Assembly: GCF_046524175.1 (NCBI RefSeq)
Contig: NZ_JBEFZF010000003.1
Location: 372,001-436,000 of the forward strand
Length of the DNA stretch: 64,000 nt
Reading direction: 5' to 3'
DNA from: Spongiivirga sp046524175
GTDB taxonomy: Bacteria; Bacteroidota; Bacteroidia; Flavobacteriales; Flavobacteriaceae
Positions 43,769 to 52,484 of the stretch are shown piece by piece (position 1 is the first letter of the stretch; each line of letters begins with the position of its first letter). Both the position numbers and the translations under genes were made by a program. The notes under the pieces are model-generated. The model did not search any database and was not told the origin of the DNA. It saw nothing but the letters and a program-made list of their open reading frames with translations.

Positions 43769-44593
43769 ATGAAAACACTATCAAATCATACACTAGTTTA
43801 CGACAGTGATTGCCCACTATGTGTTGGCTACACAAACCTTTTCTTAAAAAAACAAATGTTAGATGGTCAAGGCAGAAAAGCATTTTCGCAACTAACCGGC
43901 AACGAATCTGCAATACTTGACATGAACCGCGCGCAAGATGAAATAGCCTTGATAGATAAAACCTCCGGTAATGTTATATATGGCATGGATAGCCTTTTAC
44001 TTGTAATTGGAAATCGGTATAAGTGGATAGGTAAAATTGGGAAGAACCCCTTAGTTTTCTTCTGCTTAAAACGCTTATATAAGTTCATTTCATACAATAG
44101 AAAAGTCATTATACCAAACCCAAAAAGCAGCGAAACTATTGAATGCACCCCTACATTCAATAAGGAATATCGTTGGTACTTTATACTTTTTGGAGCTATG
44201 GTATCAACTATACTTATTCATCAATACCTTTTAATGTTACCCAACTTCATTAAAGACAACGCTCTTGAAAAGGCTTTGCTTATGTGTGTATTGCAAATCC
44301 CCTTTCAAGCATTGATATTAGGCCTAAGCAATAACAAGGGAATCTTGAATTATCTTGGAAACATGATAGCCATTTCGCTAATTGGGTCATTACTACTGAT
44401 TCCAATTTTAATAGCAAGTGCAATCATCTATCAGGGAGAAACTTTTTTAATCGCTTACTTCTTGCTTGTATTTGGGTTTATGGTGATACAGCATATTAAA
44501 CGAGTTGAAAATTTAGAGTTACCATCGTACGTAACAATAAGCTGGATTGTATATAGAATTTTGTGGATTCCCCTTTTAACATCAATACTATGA
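43769..44593 (+). CDS. DCC-type thiol-disulfide oxidoreductase-like membrane protein
   Basis: A 274-residue protein. The N-terminal part has LVYDSDCPLCVGYTNLFLK with CPLC at 15-18, the DxxCxxC motif of DUF393/DCC1-like proteins. The C-terminal half, from about 130, has four or five hydrophobic segments, so the redox-like domain is fused to a membrane region. The family is named for the DCC motif; a physiological substrate is not known. It overlaps the next gene by 4 bases (ATGA). It may be under the GbsR-type regulator upstream. Confidence 0.78.
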   Translation: MKTLSNHTLVYDSDCPLCVGYTNLFLKKQMLDGQGRKAFSQLTGNESAILDMNRAQDEIALIDKTSGNVIYGMDSLLLVIGNRYKWIGKIGKNPLVFFCLKRLYKFISYNRKVIIPNPKSSETIECTPTFNKEYRWYFILFGAMVSTILIHQYLLMLPNFIKDNALEKALLMCVLQIPFQALILGLSNNKGILNYLGNMIAISLIGSLLLIPILIASAIIYQGETFLIAYFLLVFGFMVIQHIKRVENLELPSYVTISWIVYRILWIPLLTSIL

Positions 44594-45501
44594 AAAAGAT
44601 AATTATAGCAGGCGGCACGGGTTTTTTAGGACAAGTCCTTATGCAATATTTTAAAACAAAATGTGACCGAATTATCATTCTTTCAAGAAGAAAACTGGCT
44701 CAACAAGAAAACGTACAATACCATCAATGGGATGGTGAGCAATTGGGAGATTGGTCGAAATACTTGGAAAATGCTGATGTACTTATTAATCTAACAGGAA
44801 AATCAGTCGATTGTCGTTATAACACAAAAAATAAAAAGCGTATTCTAGATTCAAGAGTAAACGCCACTGAAATTCTAGGTCATGCGGTTAGAGTATGTGA
44901 TCATCCGCCCAAGGTATGGATCAATTCTTCAACGGCAACCATCTATCGACATAGTATGGATAAGGAAATGAACGAAGAAACTGGTGAAATCGGAAATGGG
45001 TTTTCAGTAAGTGTTGCAAGGGAATGGGAAGCTTCTTTTTTTGACCAAGTAACGCCCAAGACAAGAAAAATAGCGCTAAGAACAGCGATTGTTCTTGGTA
45101 ATAAAGGTGGGGCATTACGACCAATAGTAAATCTAGCAAAATTTGGTTTTGGCGGTAAACAAGGATCAGGAGAACAGTATTTTAGCTGGATACATGAAGA
45201 TGATTTTGTTTCAGCAGTTCATTTTCTCATTGAAAACAACAAATTAGAAGGTGTCTTTAACATTGTAGCACCAAAACCGACAACTAATGCCAACTTAATG
45301 AAACGTATTCGCAACACACTTAATATTCCATTTGGTATGCCACTACCTAAATCACTACTTGAAATTGGTGCGATCTTGATAAATACAGAAACCGAACTTG
45401 TATTAAAAAGTAGACGTGTGGTTCCGAAACGTTTGCTCGATGAAGGATTTATATTCAAACATCAAGATTTAACAAAAAGCTTGGCGCATCTACTTTTATA
45501 A
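44590..45501 (+). CDS. TIGR01777-family epimerase/NAD(P)-binding oxidoreductase
   Basis: A 303-residue extended-SDR protein of the TIGR01777 type (YfcH/SulA-like). The start is the ATG at 44590, overlapping the upstream stop as ATGA. The nucleotide motif GGTGFLG is at 8-14, followed by INLTGKSVDCRYNTKNKKRI (about 77-96), a signature of the group, and a C-terminal DUF1731-like part with KSRRVVPKRLLDEGF. The substrate is unknown. Tight coupling to the DCC protein suggests a shared process. Confidence 0.87.
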   Translation: MKKIIIAGGTGFLGQVLMQYFKTKCDRIIILSRRKLAQQENVQYHQWDGEQLGDWSKYLENADVLINLTGKSVDCRYNTKNKKRILDSRVNATEILGHAVRVCDHPPKVWINSSTATIYRHSMDKEMNEETGEIGNGFSVSVAREWEASFFDQVTPKTRKIALRTAIVLGNKGGALRPIVNLAKFGFGGKQGSGEQYFSWIHEDDFVSAVHFLIENNKLEGVFNIVAPKPTTNANLMKRIRNTLNIPFGMPLPKSLLEIGAILINTETELVLKSRRVVPKRLLDEGFIFKHQDLTKSLAHLLL

Positions 45502-45525
45502 ACCTAAAAAGTGAAATAATTATTC

Positions 45526-45533
45526 TATTTTTG
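45526..45533 (+). promoter_or_regulatory. -7 promoter box of the sigma factor gene
   Basis: TATTTTTG matches TAxxTTTG. It overlaps a possible TTG start at 45531, so that start is unlikely and the ATG at 45552 is preferred. No good -33 element. Confidence 0.5.
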
Positions 45534-45551
45534 GCAGGTCTGAAAAGCATT

Positions 45552-46106
45552 ATGGCAAAAGAAACGATAGAACCTAATAAATGGATAGACCGCTATGCGG
45601 ATTATCTTTTCAATTACACGATTACTCGTGTAAATGATCGAGAGATTGCCCAAGACCTTGTGCAAGAAACCTTTTTTGCCGGACTGAAATCAATGAAAAA
45701 TTTTAAAGGTGAGGCGAGCGAGCGAACTTGGCTTGTTTCAATCTTGAAAAGAAAAATCATTGACCATTACAGAAAAATTAATAGCAAAAAAGGACAAGCC
45801 GAAGTACGTATTAATTATAACAATAGTGAAGAAGGTGAGGGTGATTGGCTCGAAGAACGCGTGGCTGATCTTTCTGATCTTGGTGCGGCGGGTGCCATGG
45901 AAAATGAAGAATTGGGCGATGCAATAAATAATTGTATTAGCAAATTACCAGAGAAGCAAGCTGCCGTCTTTACAATGAAAACGCTTCAAGGGTATGAAAC
46001 TGAAACTATTTGTAATGAATTAAATATTACTGCGTCTAATCTCTGGGTAATCATCCATAGAGCACGTACGGCTTTAGCCGAGTGCCTAGAAGAGAATTGG
46101 TTTTAA
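45552..46106 (+). CDS. ECF-like sigma-70 family RNA polymerase sigma factor
   Basis: A 184-residue sigma factor with region 2 at about 10-85 (ADYLFNYTITRVNDREIAQDLVQETF, then LVSILKRKIIDHYRK) and region 4 at about 125-180 (ISKLPEKQAAVFTMKTLQGYETETICNELN, then VIIHRARTALAECL). No regions 1 or 3, so it is ECF-like. The ATG at 45552 lies just after a -7 box. A small protein with a degenerate zinc-finger pattern follows 12 bases later and could be its anti-sigma factor. What it responds to is not visible. Confidence 0.9.
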   Translation: MAKETIEPNKWIDRYADYLFNYTITRVNDREIAQDLVQETFFAGLKSMKNFKGEASERTWLVSILKRKIIDHYRKINSKKGQAEVRINYNNSEEGEGDWLEERVADLSDLGAAGAMENEELGDAINNCISKLPEKQAAVFTMKTLQGYETETICNELNITASNLWVIIHRARTALAECLEENWF

Positions 46107-46118
46107 TAAAAAATAAAA

Positions 46119-46382
46119 ATGACTAGTAAGAAAAGTGTATTATTTATTAGTTGCGACGAAGCCAAACACATTTGCGACAAAGTTCAGTATGGAGAGGCAA
46201 GTGGTTGGGAACGTTTAAAGTTGAATATCAGACTTTCCTGGTGTCGCATTACTAAAGCGTACAGTAAGCGTAATAATAAATTATCAGAATTGGTTCAAAA
46301 AGCTGAAGTAAAAACTTTGGATAACGATCTAAAGACTAAAATGAAGCAAGAACTAGAAAAAAAATTGTCCAGTAATAACTAA
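46119..46382 (+). CDS. Small anti-sigma-like protein with a degenerate zinc-finger motif
   Basis: An 87-residue cytosolic protein, partner of the sigma factor gene 12 bases upstream. It has SCDEAKHICDKVQYGEASGWE followed by KLNIRLSWCRITKAY. In zinc-finger anti-sigma proteins and their small Bacteroidota relatives one expects a His then CxxC in the second part; here Cys42 remains, but the His and second Cys look replaced by Arg and Thr. The rest is a lysine-rich helix. Such proteins are sometimes annotated by neighbourhood as glycine dehydrogenase because gcvP lies close; nothing here supports that. Confidence 0.7.
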   Translation: MTSKKSVLFISCDEAKHICDKVQYGEASGWERLKLNIRLSWCRITKAYSKRNNKLSELVQKAEVKTLDNDLKTKMKQELEKKLSSNN

Positions 46383-46399
46383 AGGCGTATACAAGAAAA

Positions 46400-47236
46400 C
46401 TACTTTAAAAGTAAAATAAGTACACACCAGTAAATAGGAATTCCCTCAACCCAGAATGAACTATAATATTTACTTTGATCTTTTGAACTATATTGAATAA
46501 AAAGTCCTAGCAAAATTGAAATAACTGCGAATATTACAATTTCAAGCGGACTAACTTCATCCTTAAAAAATTCCAAAGCGAATAACACTACAATTAAAAA
46601 TAGTGCTATTCGCTTTGTTTTCTTTAACCCTATTTTTTGAGGGATGGTACCAAGCTTAATACTGTCATATTTCATGTCTCGTATTTCAAAAGGTATCATT
46701 AGTAGCATGACCATCAAAAAACGTTGAAACGCCTCTATATATACACCATGACTAATAAACATATCAGCTTGCGAAAGTGGTAAAAAGACAGTAACACCGA
46801 CCCATACCAGTGCAATTACATAGATCTTTATTCCGCTAATACTGCGTAAATTCTGGTTTTCGTCTACGGGACTCCATATTTTCGGCACTAAAGGTATCGC
46901 GTAAAAAAAAGTAATTCCAGCAAAAATGACAACCAGTTGTATAGAAGCTAAAGGTAGCTGAAAGAAAAAGTAACACATCAACAAAAAGCAAAAGAAAGAA
47001 AAAACCTGAATAACTTTAAGACTTCTAGTGAGGCTACGATGATGAAATTTGGCTACACCCGCATACTTTATAAAGTTATATCCCGTAATTGTTGCAAAAA
47101 ACACAAAAAACGGTAGATCAAACCCATTAAAAATGTTGAACTTTTGCTGCGTTACAATGGTTAAGCCTACCACGGAAAAAGCTACATGAATACTGCTATT
47201 GACATAAAATTCCAGAAAGCGAATAAACCACTTCAT
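46400..47236 (-). CDS. UbiA-like polytopic membrane protein, probably degenerate
   Basis: A 278-residue protein with eight or nine membrane segments. The order of segments resembles UbiA prenyltransferases. The second UbiA motif is partly kept (EIRDMKYDSIKLGTIPQKIG near 184-203, Asp187 and Asp191), but the first motif position reads TGYNFIKYAGVAKFHH (about 51-66) without the Asp residues of NDxxDxxxD. Catalysis by the usual Mg-diphosphate mechanism is therefore doubtful. It is divergent from gcvP; the substrate is unknown. Confidence 0.65.
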   Translation of the reverse strand: MKWFIRFLEFYVNSSIHVAFSVVGLTIVTQQKFNIFNGFDLPFFVFFATITGYNFIKYAGVAKFHHRSLTRSLKVIQVFSFFCFLLMCYFFFQLPLASIQLVVIFAGITFFYAIPLVPKIWSPVDENQNLRSISGIKIYVIALVWVGVTVFLPLSQADMFISHGVYIEAFQRFLMVMLLMIPFEIRDMKYDSIKLGTIPQKIGLKKTKRIALFLIVVLFALEFFKDEVSPLEIVIFAVISILLGLFIQYSSKDQSKYYSSFWVEGIPIYWCVLILLLK

Positions 47237-47289
47237 TAAACAAAAATACAGCTTCTGTTAACAACCCTTTATTTTGTGAAAAACTTACC

Positions 47290-47341
47290 TACTTTTGCAG
47301 TACGAAAACGTTATCAAACGATACTTTTTAAAGTATTTTTG
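47290..47341 (+). promoter_or_regulatory. Two -7-like boxes upstream of gcvP
   Basis: TACTTTTG (47290-47297) and TATTTTTG (47334-47341) both fit TAxxTTTG. For the first, TTTA (47268-47271) lies 18 bases upstream. For the second, TTAT (47311-47314) lies 19 bases upstream. The second leaves a short leader before the ATG at 47364 and also argues against a longer open frame starting at 47295. Confidence 0.5.
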
Positions 47342-47363
47342 CACCATAAAACACCATTTTACA

Positions 47364-50213
47364 ATGAATACTCATTTGTTTGCAAACCGTCATATAGGTC
47401 CAACTGAAAGTGAACGGGACATCATGCTCAAAACACTGAACATTGAAAGCATTGACCAGTTGATGTATGAAACAATACCGGACAATATTAAGTTAGAAAA
47501 GCCCTTAAAGCTTGATGATGCTTTGAGTGAGTATGAATACACAAAACATATTGGTGCGCTTGGTGCCAAGAATAAAATTTTTAAAAGTTATATAGGACTT
47601 GGCTATCATGCTGCCGTTGTACCAGCAGTTATTCAACGAAATATTTTAGAAAATCCAGGATGGTACACTGCCTACACTCCATATCAAGCTGAAATAGCTC
47701 AAGGCCGACTGGAAGCACTACTAAATTACCAGACCATGATTACCGATCTTACCGGGATGGAATTAGCGAATGCTTCTTTGTTAGATGAATCAACTGCAGC
47801 GGCAGAGGCTATGACTTTGCTCTTTGCAGTTAGAGAACGAGCGCAGAAAAAGAACAATGTAGTAAAGTTCTTTGTATCTGATGAAGTGCTGCCCCAAACG
47901 ATCTCATTACTTAAAACAAGAGCCATTCCCCTAGGAATTGAATTGGTTATTGGCAATCATGAAAGTTTTGACTTTACTGAAGAGTATTATGGTGCATTAT
48001 TACAATACCCAGGAAAGTCAGGACAGATTTTTGACTACAGAGAATTCATTTCAAAAGCAAAAGAAGCTCAGATTAAAGTGGCCGTAGCCGCTGATATTTT
48101 GAGTTTGATATTGCTTGAAGCGCCAGGAGATTTCGGGGTAGATGTAGTTGTTGGTACCACGCAACGATTTGGAATTCCCTTAGGTTATGGTGGACCCCAT
48201 GCGGCCTATTTTGCAACTAAAGAAGCATACAAACGCAACATACCAGGTCGTATTATCGGTGTAACCAAAGATACCAATGGTGAACGTGCTCTACGCATGG
48301 CATTGCAAACAAGAGAACAGCACATAAAGCGAGATAAAGCAACTTCAAACATTTGTACCGCCCAGGTGCTACTTGCTGTTATGGCAGGTATGTATGCTGT
48401 ATATCATGGCCCAAAAGGTCTTACTCATATTGCCAAAACGGTTAATAATAATACCGCCGCGCTAACTGATGCGTTGGAAAAAATGGGATTATATCAAACT
48501 AACAAACATTATTTTGATACCATACAAATAAAAGCTAACGCAAACAAGGTGCGAGAAATTGCCGAAAAACATGAGGTTAATTTCTTTTATCCTGATGTCG
48601 ATACCGTTTCTATCTCAATTAATGAAACAACCTCCATTGACGATCTTAATCAAATAGTATCCATTTTTGCTGAAGCCGAAGGAAAATCAGCTGTTTCAAT
48701 TGAAAAAATAAATGATGTTGTAACCATTTCATCTTCCTTACAACGCTCTTCTGATTTTATGCAGTTAGATATCTTCAACTCATATCATTCAGAAACTGAG
48801 TTGATGCGTTACATCAAAAAATTGGAACGAAAAGACCTTGCGCTTAATCACTCGATGATTAGCCTAGGTTCATGCACTATGAAACTTAACGCGGCAGCCG
48901 AAATGCTTCCGTTAAGTAATGCGCAATGGTCCAACATTCACCCTTTTGCACCTGTTGATCAAGCTGAAGGTTACCAAGAGGTAATCAAAAAATTGGAAGA
49001 TCAACTTACAGAAATTACCGGTTTTGCTGGCACATCTTTACAACCAAATTCTGGTGCTCAAGGAGAGTTTGCTGGACTTATGGTAATTCGGGCCTATCAT
49101 AAATCAAGAGGTGATCATCATCGTAATGTTGTTCTAATCCCTTCATCAGCGCACGGTACCAACCCAGCTTCTGCGGTTATGGCAGGAATGAAGGTTGTAG
49201 TAACCAAAGCAATGGACAATGGTAATATTGACCTTGACGATATTAAAGCAAAAGCAACAGAATATGCCGATACATTAGCTGGCTTAATGATTACCTACCC
49301 ATCCACACATGGAGTTTTTGAATCAGCAATAAAAGAAATTACACAAACCATTCATGATTATGGAGGTCAGGTGTATATGGATGGAGCAAATATGAATGCC
49401 CAGGTCGGATTGACCAATCCAGGGGCTATTGGTGCGGACGTTTGTCACTTAAACCTACATAAAACCTTCGCGATACCACATGGTGGCGGTGGCCCTGGCG
49501 TAGGACCAATCTGCGTAGCAAAACATCTGGTTCCGTTTTTACCGACCAACCCCTTAATAGCTACTGGAGGCGAACAGCCTATTGATGCCATCTCTGCTGC
49601 ACCTTGGGGTTCTGCCTTAGCCAGTTTAATTTCTTACGGATACATTACGATGCTAGGAGAAGCTGGTTTAACAAAATCAACCAAATATGCCATTTTAAAT
49701 GCCAATTATATAAAAGAGCGTTTAAAAGATCATTACCAAACTTTGTATTCAGGTGAGATGGGCCGCGCTGCACATGAGATGATTATAGATTGCCGACCGT
49801 TCAAAGAACACGGTATTGAGGTAGTCGATATTGCAAAACGCCTTATGGATTATGGCTTTCATGCGCCAACAGTTTCTTTTCCTGTTGCGGGCACTATGAT
49901 GATTGAGCCAACTGAAAGTGAAAATTTAGCCGAATTAGACCGTTTTTGTGATGCGATGATTTCTATCAAAAAAGAGATTGACAATATTTCCAAAGATGAG
50001 CCAAATAATATCTTAAAAAATGCCCCACATACACTAGCAATGCTTACCGCTGACAATTGGAATTTACCATATAGTAGGCAGAAAGCAGCGTACCCATTAT
50101 CGTATTTAAGTGAAAATAAATTCTGGCCATCAGTGCGTCGTGTCGACGATGCTTACGGAGATAGAAATCTGATATGCACTTGCGCGCCTATCGAGGCGTA
50201 TGCAGAAGTCTAA
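47364..50213 (+). CDS. gcvP: Glycine dehydrogenase (decarboxylating), glycine cleavage P protein
   Basis: The P protein is a PLP enzyme that decarboxylates glycine and passes the aminomethyl group to the H-protein lipoyl arm. The 949-residue product is the full-length fused type. It has ANRHIGPTESERDIMLKTL near the start, SLGSCTMKLNAAAEM, SAHGTNPASAVMAGMKV and the PLP-lysine motif NLHKTFAIPHGGGGPG with Lys700. The start ATG at 47364 fits the family N-terminus. It is monocistronic, with a strong terminator after it; gcvT and gcvH are not in the window. Confidence 0.96.
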   Translation: MNTHLFANRHIGPTESERDIMLKTLNIESIDQLMYETIPDNIKLEKPLKLDDALSEYEYTKHIGALGAKNKIFKSYIGLGYHAAVVPAVIQRNILENPGWYTAYTPYQAEIAQGRLEALLNYQTMITDLTGMELANASLLDESTAAAEAMTLLFAVRERAQKKNNVVKFFVSDEVLPQTISLLKTRAIPLGIELVIGNHESFDFTEEYYGALLQYPGKSGQIFDYREFISKAKEAQIKVAVAADILSLILLEAPGDFGVDVVVGTTQRFGIPLGYGGPHAAYFATKEAYKRNIPGRIIGVTKDTNGERALRMALQTREQHIKRDKATSNICTAQVLLAVMAGMYAVYHGPKGLTHIAKTVNNNTAALTDALEKMGLYQTNKHYFDTIQIKANANKVREIAEKHEVNFFYPDVDTVSISINETTSIDDLNQIVSIFAEAEGKSAVSIEKINDVVTISSSLQRSSDFMQLDIFNSYHSETELMRYIKKLERKDLALNHSMISLGSCTMKLNAAAEMLPLSNAQWSNIHPFAPVDQAEGYQEVIKKLEDQLTEITGFAGTSLQPNSGAQGEFAGLMVIRAYHKSRGDHHRNVVLIPSSAHGTNPASAVMAGMKVVVTKAMDNGNIDLDDIKAKATEYADTLAGLMITYPSTHGVFESAIKEITQTIHDYGGQVYMDGANMNAQVGLTNPGAIGADVCHLNLHKTFAIPHGGGGPGVGPICVAKHLVPFLPTNPLIATGGEQPIDAISAAPWGSALASLISYGYITMLGEAGLTKSTKYAILNANYIKERLKDHYQTLYSGEMGRAAHEMIIDCRPFKEHGIEVVDIAKRLMDYGFHAPTVSFPVAGTMMIEPTESENLAELDRFCDAMISIKKEIDNISKDEPNNILKNAPHTLAMLTADNWNLPYSRQKAAYPLSYLSENKFWPSVRRVDDAYGDRNLICTCAPIEAYAEV

Positions 50214-50234
50214 GCGGTAACATTTTCATAAAAG

Positions 50235-50273
50235 AAGCTTTCAATTAAATTGACTTTAGTTGAAAGCTTTTTT
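50235..50273 (+). terminator. Rho-independent terminator of gcvP
   Basis: AAGCTTTCAA (50235-50244) and TTGAAAGCTT (50260-50269) form a 10-bp stem with a 15-base loop, followed by TTTT. Confidence 0.85.
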
Positions 50274-50320
50274 ATTCACTAATATTTAAAACCCTATCTT
50301 TTACCCGCTAACAAATAATT

Positions 50321-50905
50321 ATGAAACGTATTTTACATGTATTCGCTATTTTCAGCTTTATTCTATTTAGTAGCTGTTTGGAAGGTTTTAAAAAAGAACC
50401 TGAAAAACTATCATTAACATCCGACTTTCAAGAAATAAAAGTGCTTGACCAATACTCACTTTCTGTTCCAAAATACATGAAAAGCACCACTATTTTGCAT
50501 GATGATGCTTCCTTACAGTATATGCATGCTTTAAAGGAAACTTATGTAGTAGTAATAGATGAGGATAAAAGTGAGATGATTGAAGCTTTAAAAATCGTGA
50601 GCAGCTATGACGAAGAGGAGTCAGTTATTGATAACTATGCCAAGTTCCAGAGTGAATCAATCATGCAGGGGCTCAAAGTCAGCGATCGATCTGAAATCAA
50701 AAAAGTAGTTGTCAACGGCACGTCGGCTAGAGTTTTTGAGCTAAGTGGGCAACTTGAAGATGTGCCCTACGAAATAAAGTATATACTGGGTTTTACTGAA
50801 GGCGAGGAAGATGTCTATATGATTATGAGTTGGACATTAGATAGCAGAAGTGAGCGCTACTCAGGGACCTTGAGGCAAATAATTAAATCGTTTAAAGAGA
50901 TTTAG
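50321..50905 (+). CDS. Lipoprotein of unknown function
   Basis: A 194-residue lipoprotein with lipobox FSSC (Cys 19). The mature part is a mixed alpha/beta domain with regular strand-helix alternation (YSLSVPKYMKST, ETYVVVIDEDKSEM, GTSARVFELSGQ) that recalls PsbP/DcrB-like folds, but the match is weak. A TATCTTTT box lies about 30 bases before the ATG. It overlaps the convergent glycosyltransferase gene by 4 bases. Function unknown. Confidence 0.75.
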   Translation: MKRILHVFAIFSFILFSSCLEGFKKEPEKLSLTSDFQEIKVLDQYSLSVPKYMKSTTILHDDASLQYMHALKETYVVVIDEDKSEMIEALKIVSSYDEEESVIDNYAKFQSESIMQGLKVSDRSEIKKVVVNGTSARVFELSGQLEDVPYEIKYILGFTEGEEDVYMIMSWTLDSRSERYSGTLRQIIKSFKEI

Positions 50906-51912
50906 TGTTGATCAATAAGTACTGTTAACTCGGTTTCCCTTCGTTTTAAATCATACTGCGATTTACAGTGATTCTGAATATCAACAAGTATTTTCCCTCC
51001 TCTTGTTTCTGCATTCTCCAGGGCTTTTTTGAAACTATGTATTTGTAATTCTCCTAAAATCAACTCGGGTGTTTTGATAATTTCAGAAGTGGATTTAATA
51101 CCATATCCAATAGGAATACAACCAGATAAAATTCCTTCTACCAAGGCGATACCAAATGATTCAATATGTGAAAATTGCAAATAGTATTTCTTTGATTGAA
51201 GTATGTGTAAAAGTTCTGTATGTGGTTTTGGTGGTAACACCTCTAAGTTATCTAGCTGAAACGAGTTTAAATAATCAGCAGCTTGATTATACGGTCCTAC
51301 AACGGTAAAACTTTTATCTGGAAAATTTCTTGCTACTTCAACTAAAAAATCAGCGCCTTTAATTTTTAGCCGTGTTAAATCTGCAACCTTATAAACTGTT
51401 ATAAAACCAGACCGGTTTGACACAGCTTTTACAATGCTTCCTGTATTAATTCCATTATAAACTATGGTTGACCGATTATATACGGTTTTACCTAAATTCT
51501 TTTTCACTAAATCGGACGTATGCTTACTTACTGGCAAAGGGTTTGTTGCCAATAAAGCAATACGTTTAATAATTGTGCTTCGCCAAGTCTTCACATGAGC
51601 ACCGTAATTAAAGTCGAGATTTTTATCTGCGTCAAAGCCTCCAATCACCAGATAGCTTGGCTTATTAAATAGCTTCGCGAACAATAATGGCCAAAAGGCA
51701 TGATAATCTGCAAACCAGCAAAAAACAAAGTCGGTTTTGGGCACTACAAATAGTGCATTCCAAAAAGATTTAAATAGCTGCCATGCTAGTAAAATAGGGT
51801 TTTTAGGCATATTCATATGAAAATGCCTCATACGATAGTGTTGCTTTAGCAAACTAAAATCTTCTGCTATAAAAGTGGTTTTATGACCGGAAATGAAAAG
51901 TCCATTTTTCAT
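50902..51912 (-). CDS. Glycosyltransferase (GT4-like)
   Basis: A 336-residue GT-B-type glycosyltransferase. The C-terminal domain has TVVGPYNQAADYL, then HTELLHILQSKKYYLQFSHI and ESFGIALVEGILSGCIPIGYG (near 246-266), which matches the E-x7-E donor site of GT4 enzymes. It is shorter at the N-terminus than many, but looks complete. It is 18 bases after the acidic protein gene on the same strand. Acceptor unknown; surface polysaccharide is likely. Confidence 0.83.
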   Translation of the reverse strand: MKNGLFISGHKTTFIAEDFSLLKQHYRMRHFHMNMPKNPILLAWQLFKSFWNALFVVPKTDFVFCWFADYHAFWPLLFAKLFNKPSYLVIGGFDADKNLDFNYGAHVKTWRSTIIKRIALLATNPLPVSKHTSDLVKKNLGKTVYNRSTIVYNGINTGSIVKAVSNRSGFITVYKVADLTRLKIKGADFLVEVARNFPDKSFTVVGPYNQAADYLNSFQLDNLEVLPPKPHTELLHILQSKKYYLQFSHIESFGIALVEGILSGCIPIGYGIKSTSEIIKTPELILGELQIHSFKKALENAETRGGKILVDIQNHCKSQYDLKRRETELTVLIDQH

Positions 51913-51930
51913 GAAAACCTATTTGAGGAT

Positions 51931-52467
51931 TTAGTCATCATCGTCATCATTAAAAAGATCTAACGGATCAAAAGGCAGATCATCATCCGGATCGGGATCA
52001 TCGTAATTCACCCCGGGAGGATTAAATAGTCCCCATCGGTCAATGCTATAACTGCTAGGATCGAATGTTTGAATCCACTCTACAAACAACATACGAAACT
52101 CTTCCACCTCAGCACTAAGTATTTGCAAATAATCTGCATCTTTAAAACCAAGAGATATTAAATCTGTAGCATCAGCCAACAACTCTTTAGCACATGCCCG
52201 AATTACCGCTGCATTCTCCATTTGTTCATTATATACATCACTGCTTAAAGCATTAGCAATCTTCGAAGGAATGATGCTAGCATTTTCAACCATATAATCA
52301 ATATGATCGGAAATTGCATTACGCTCATATTCACTTAGTCCCTCTTGCTCTTCCGCATCAATTTGCTCAATGCGCATTATTATATCGTAAATCGCTTCAG
52401 CCTTTTTAAAAATGGGGAAATCTCTAAATTCTTTAGAGTCATCATCAAAATCATCATCCTCGTACAT
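51931..52467 (-). CDS. Highly acidic helical protein of unknown function
   Basis: A 178-residue cytosolic protein with Asp-rich ends: MYEDDDFDDDSKEF at the N-terminus and NDDDDD at the C-terminus, with PDPDDDLPFDPLDLF before it. The middle (about 15-135) is helical (FKKAEAIYDIIMRIEQIDAEE, DHIDYMVENASIIPSKIANA). I do not recognise a family. The acidic tails could bind calcium, mimic nucleic acid or shield a partner. It lies between the MFS transporter (17 bases away) and a glycosyltransferase gene on the same strand. Confidence 0.72.
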   Translation of the reverse strand: MYEDDDFDDDSKEFRDFPIFKKAEAIYDIIMRIEQIDAEEQEGLSEYERNAISDHIDYMVENASIIPSKIANALSSDVYNEQMENAAVIRACAKELLADATDLISLGFKDADYLQILSAEVEEFRMLFVEWIQTFDPSSYSIDRWGLFNPPGVNYDDPDPDDDLPFDPLDLFNDDDDD

Positions 52468-52484
52468 AGTCGTTTTATTTCACT

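Noticed and set aside
46119..46382. Annotation of the 87-residue protein as glycine dehydrogenase
   Set aside because: It has no similarity to gcvP; it follows a sigma factor gene and has anti-sigma-like cysteines.
47295..47363. Longer N-terminus of gcvP
   Set aside because: It contains a TATTTTTG promoter box and does not fit the conserved P-protein start.
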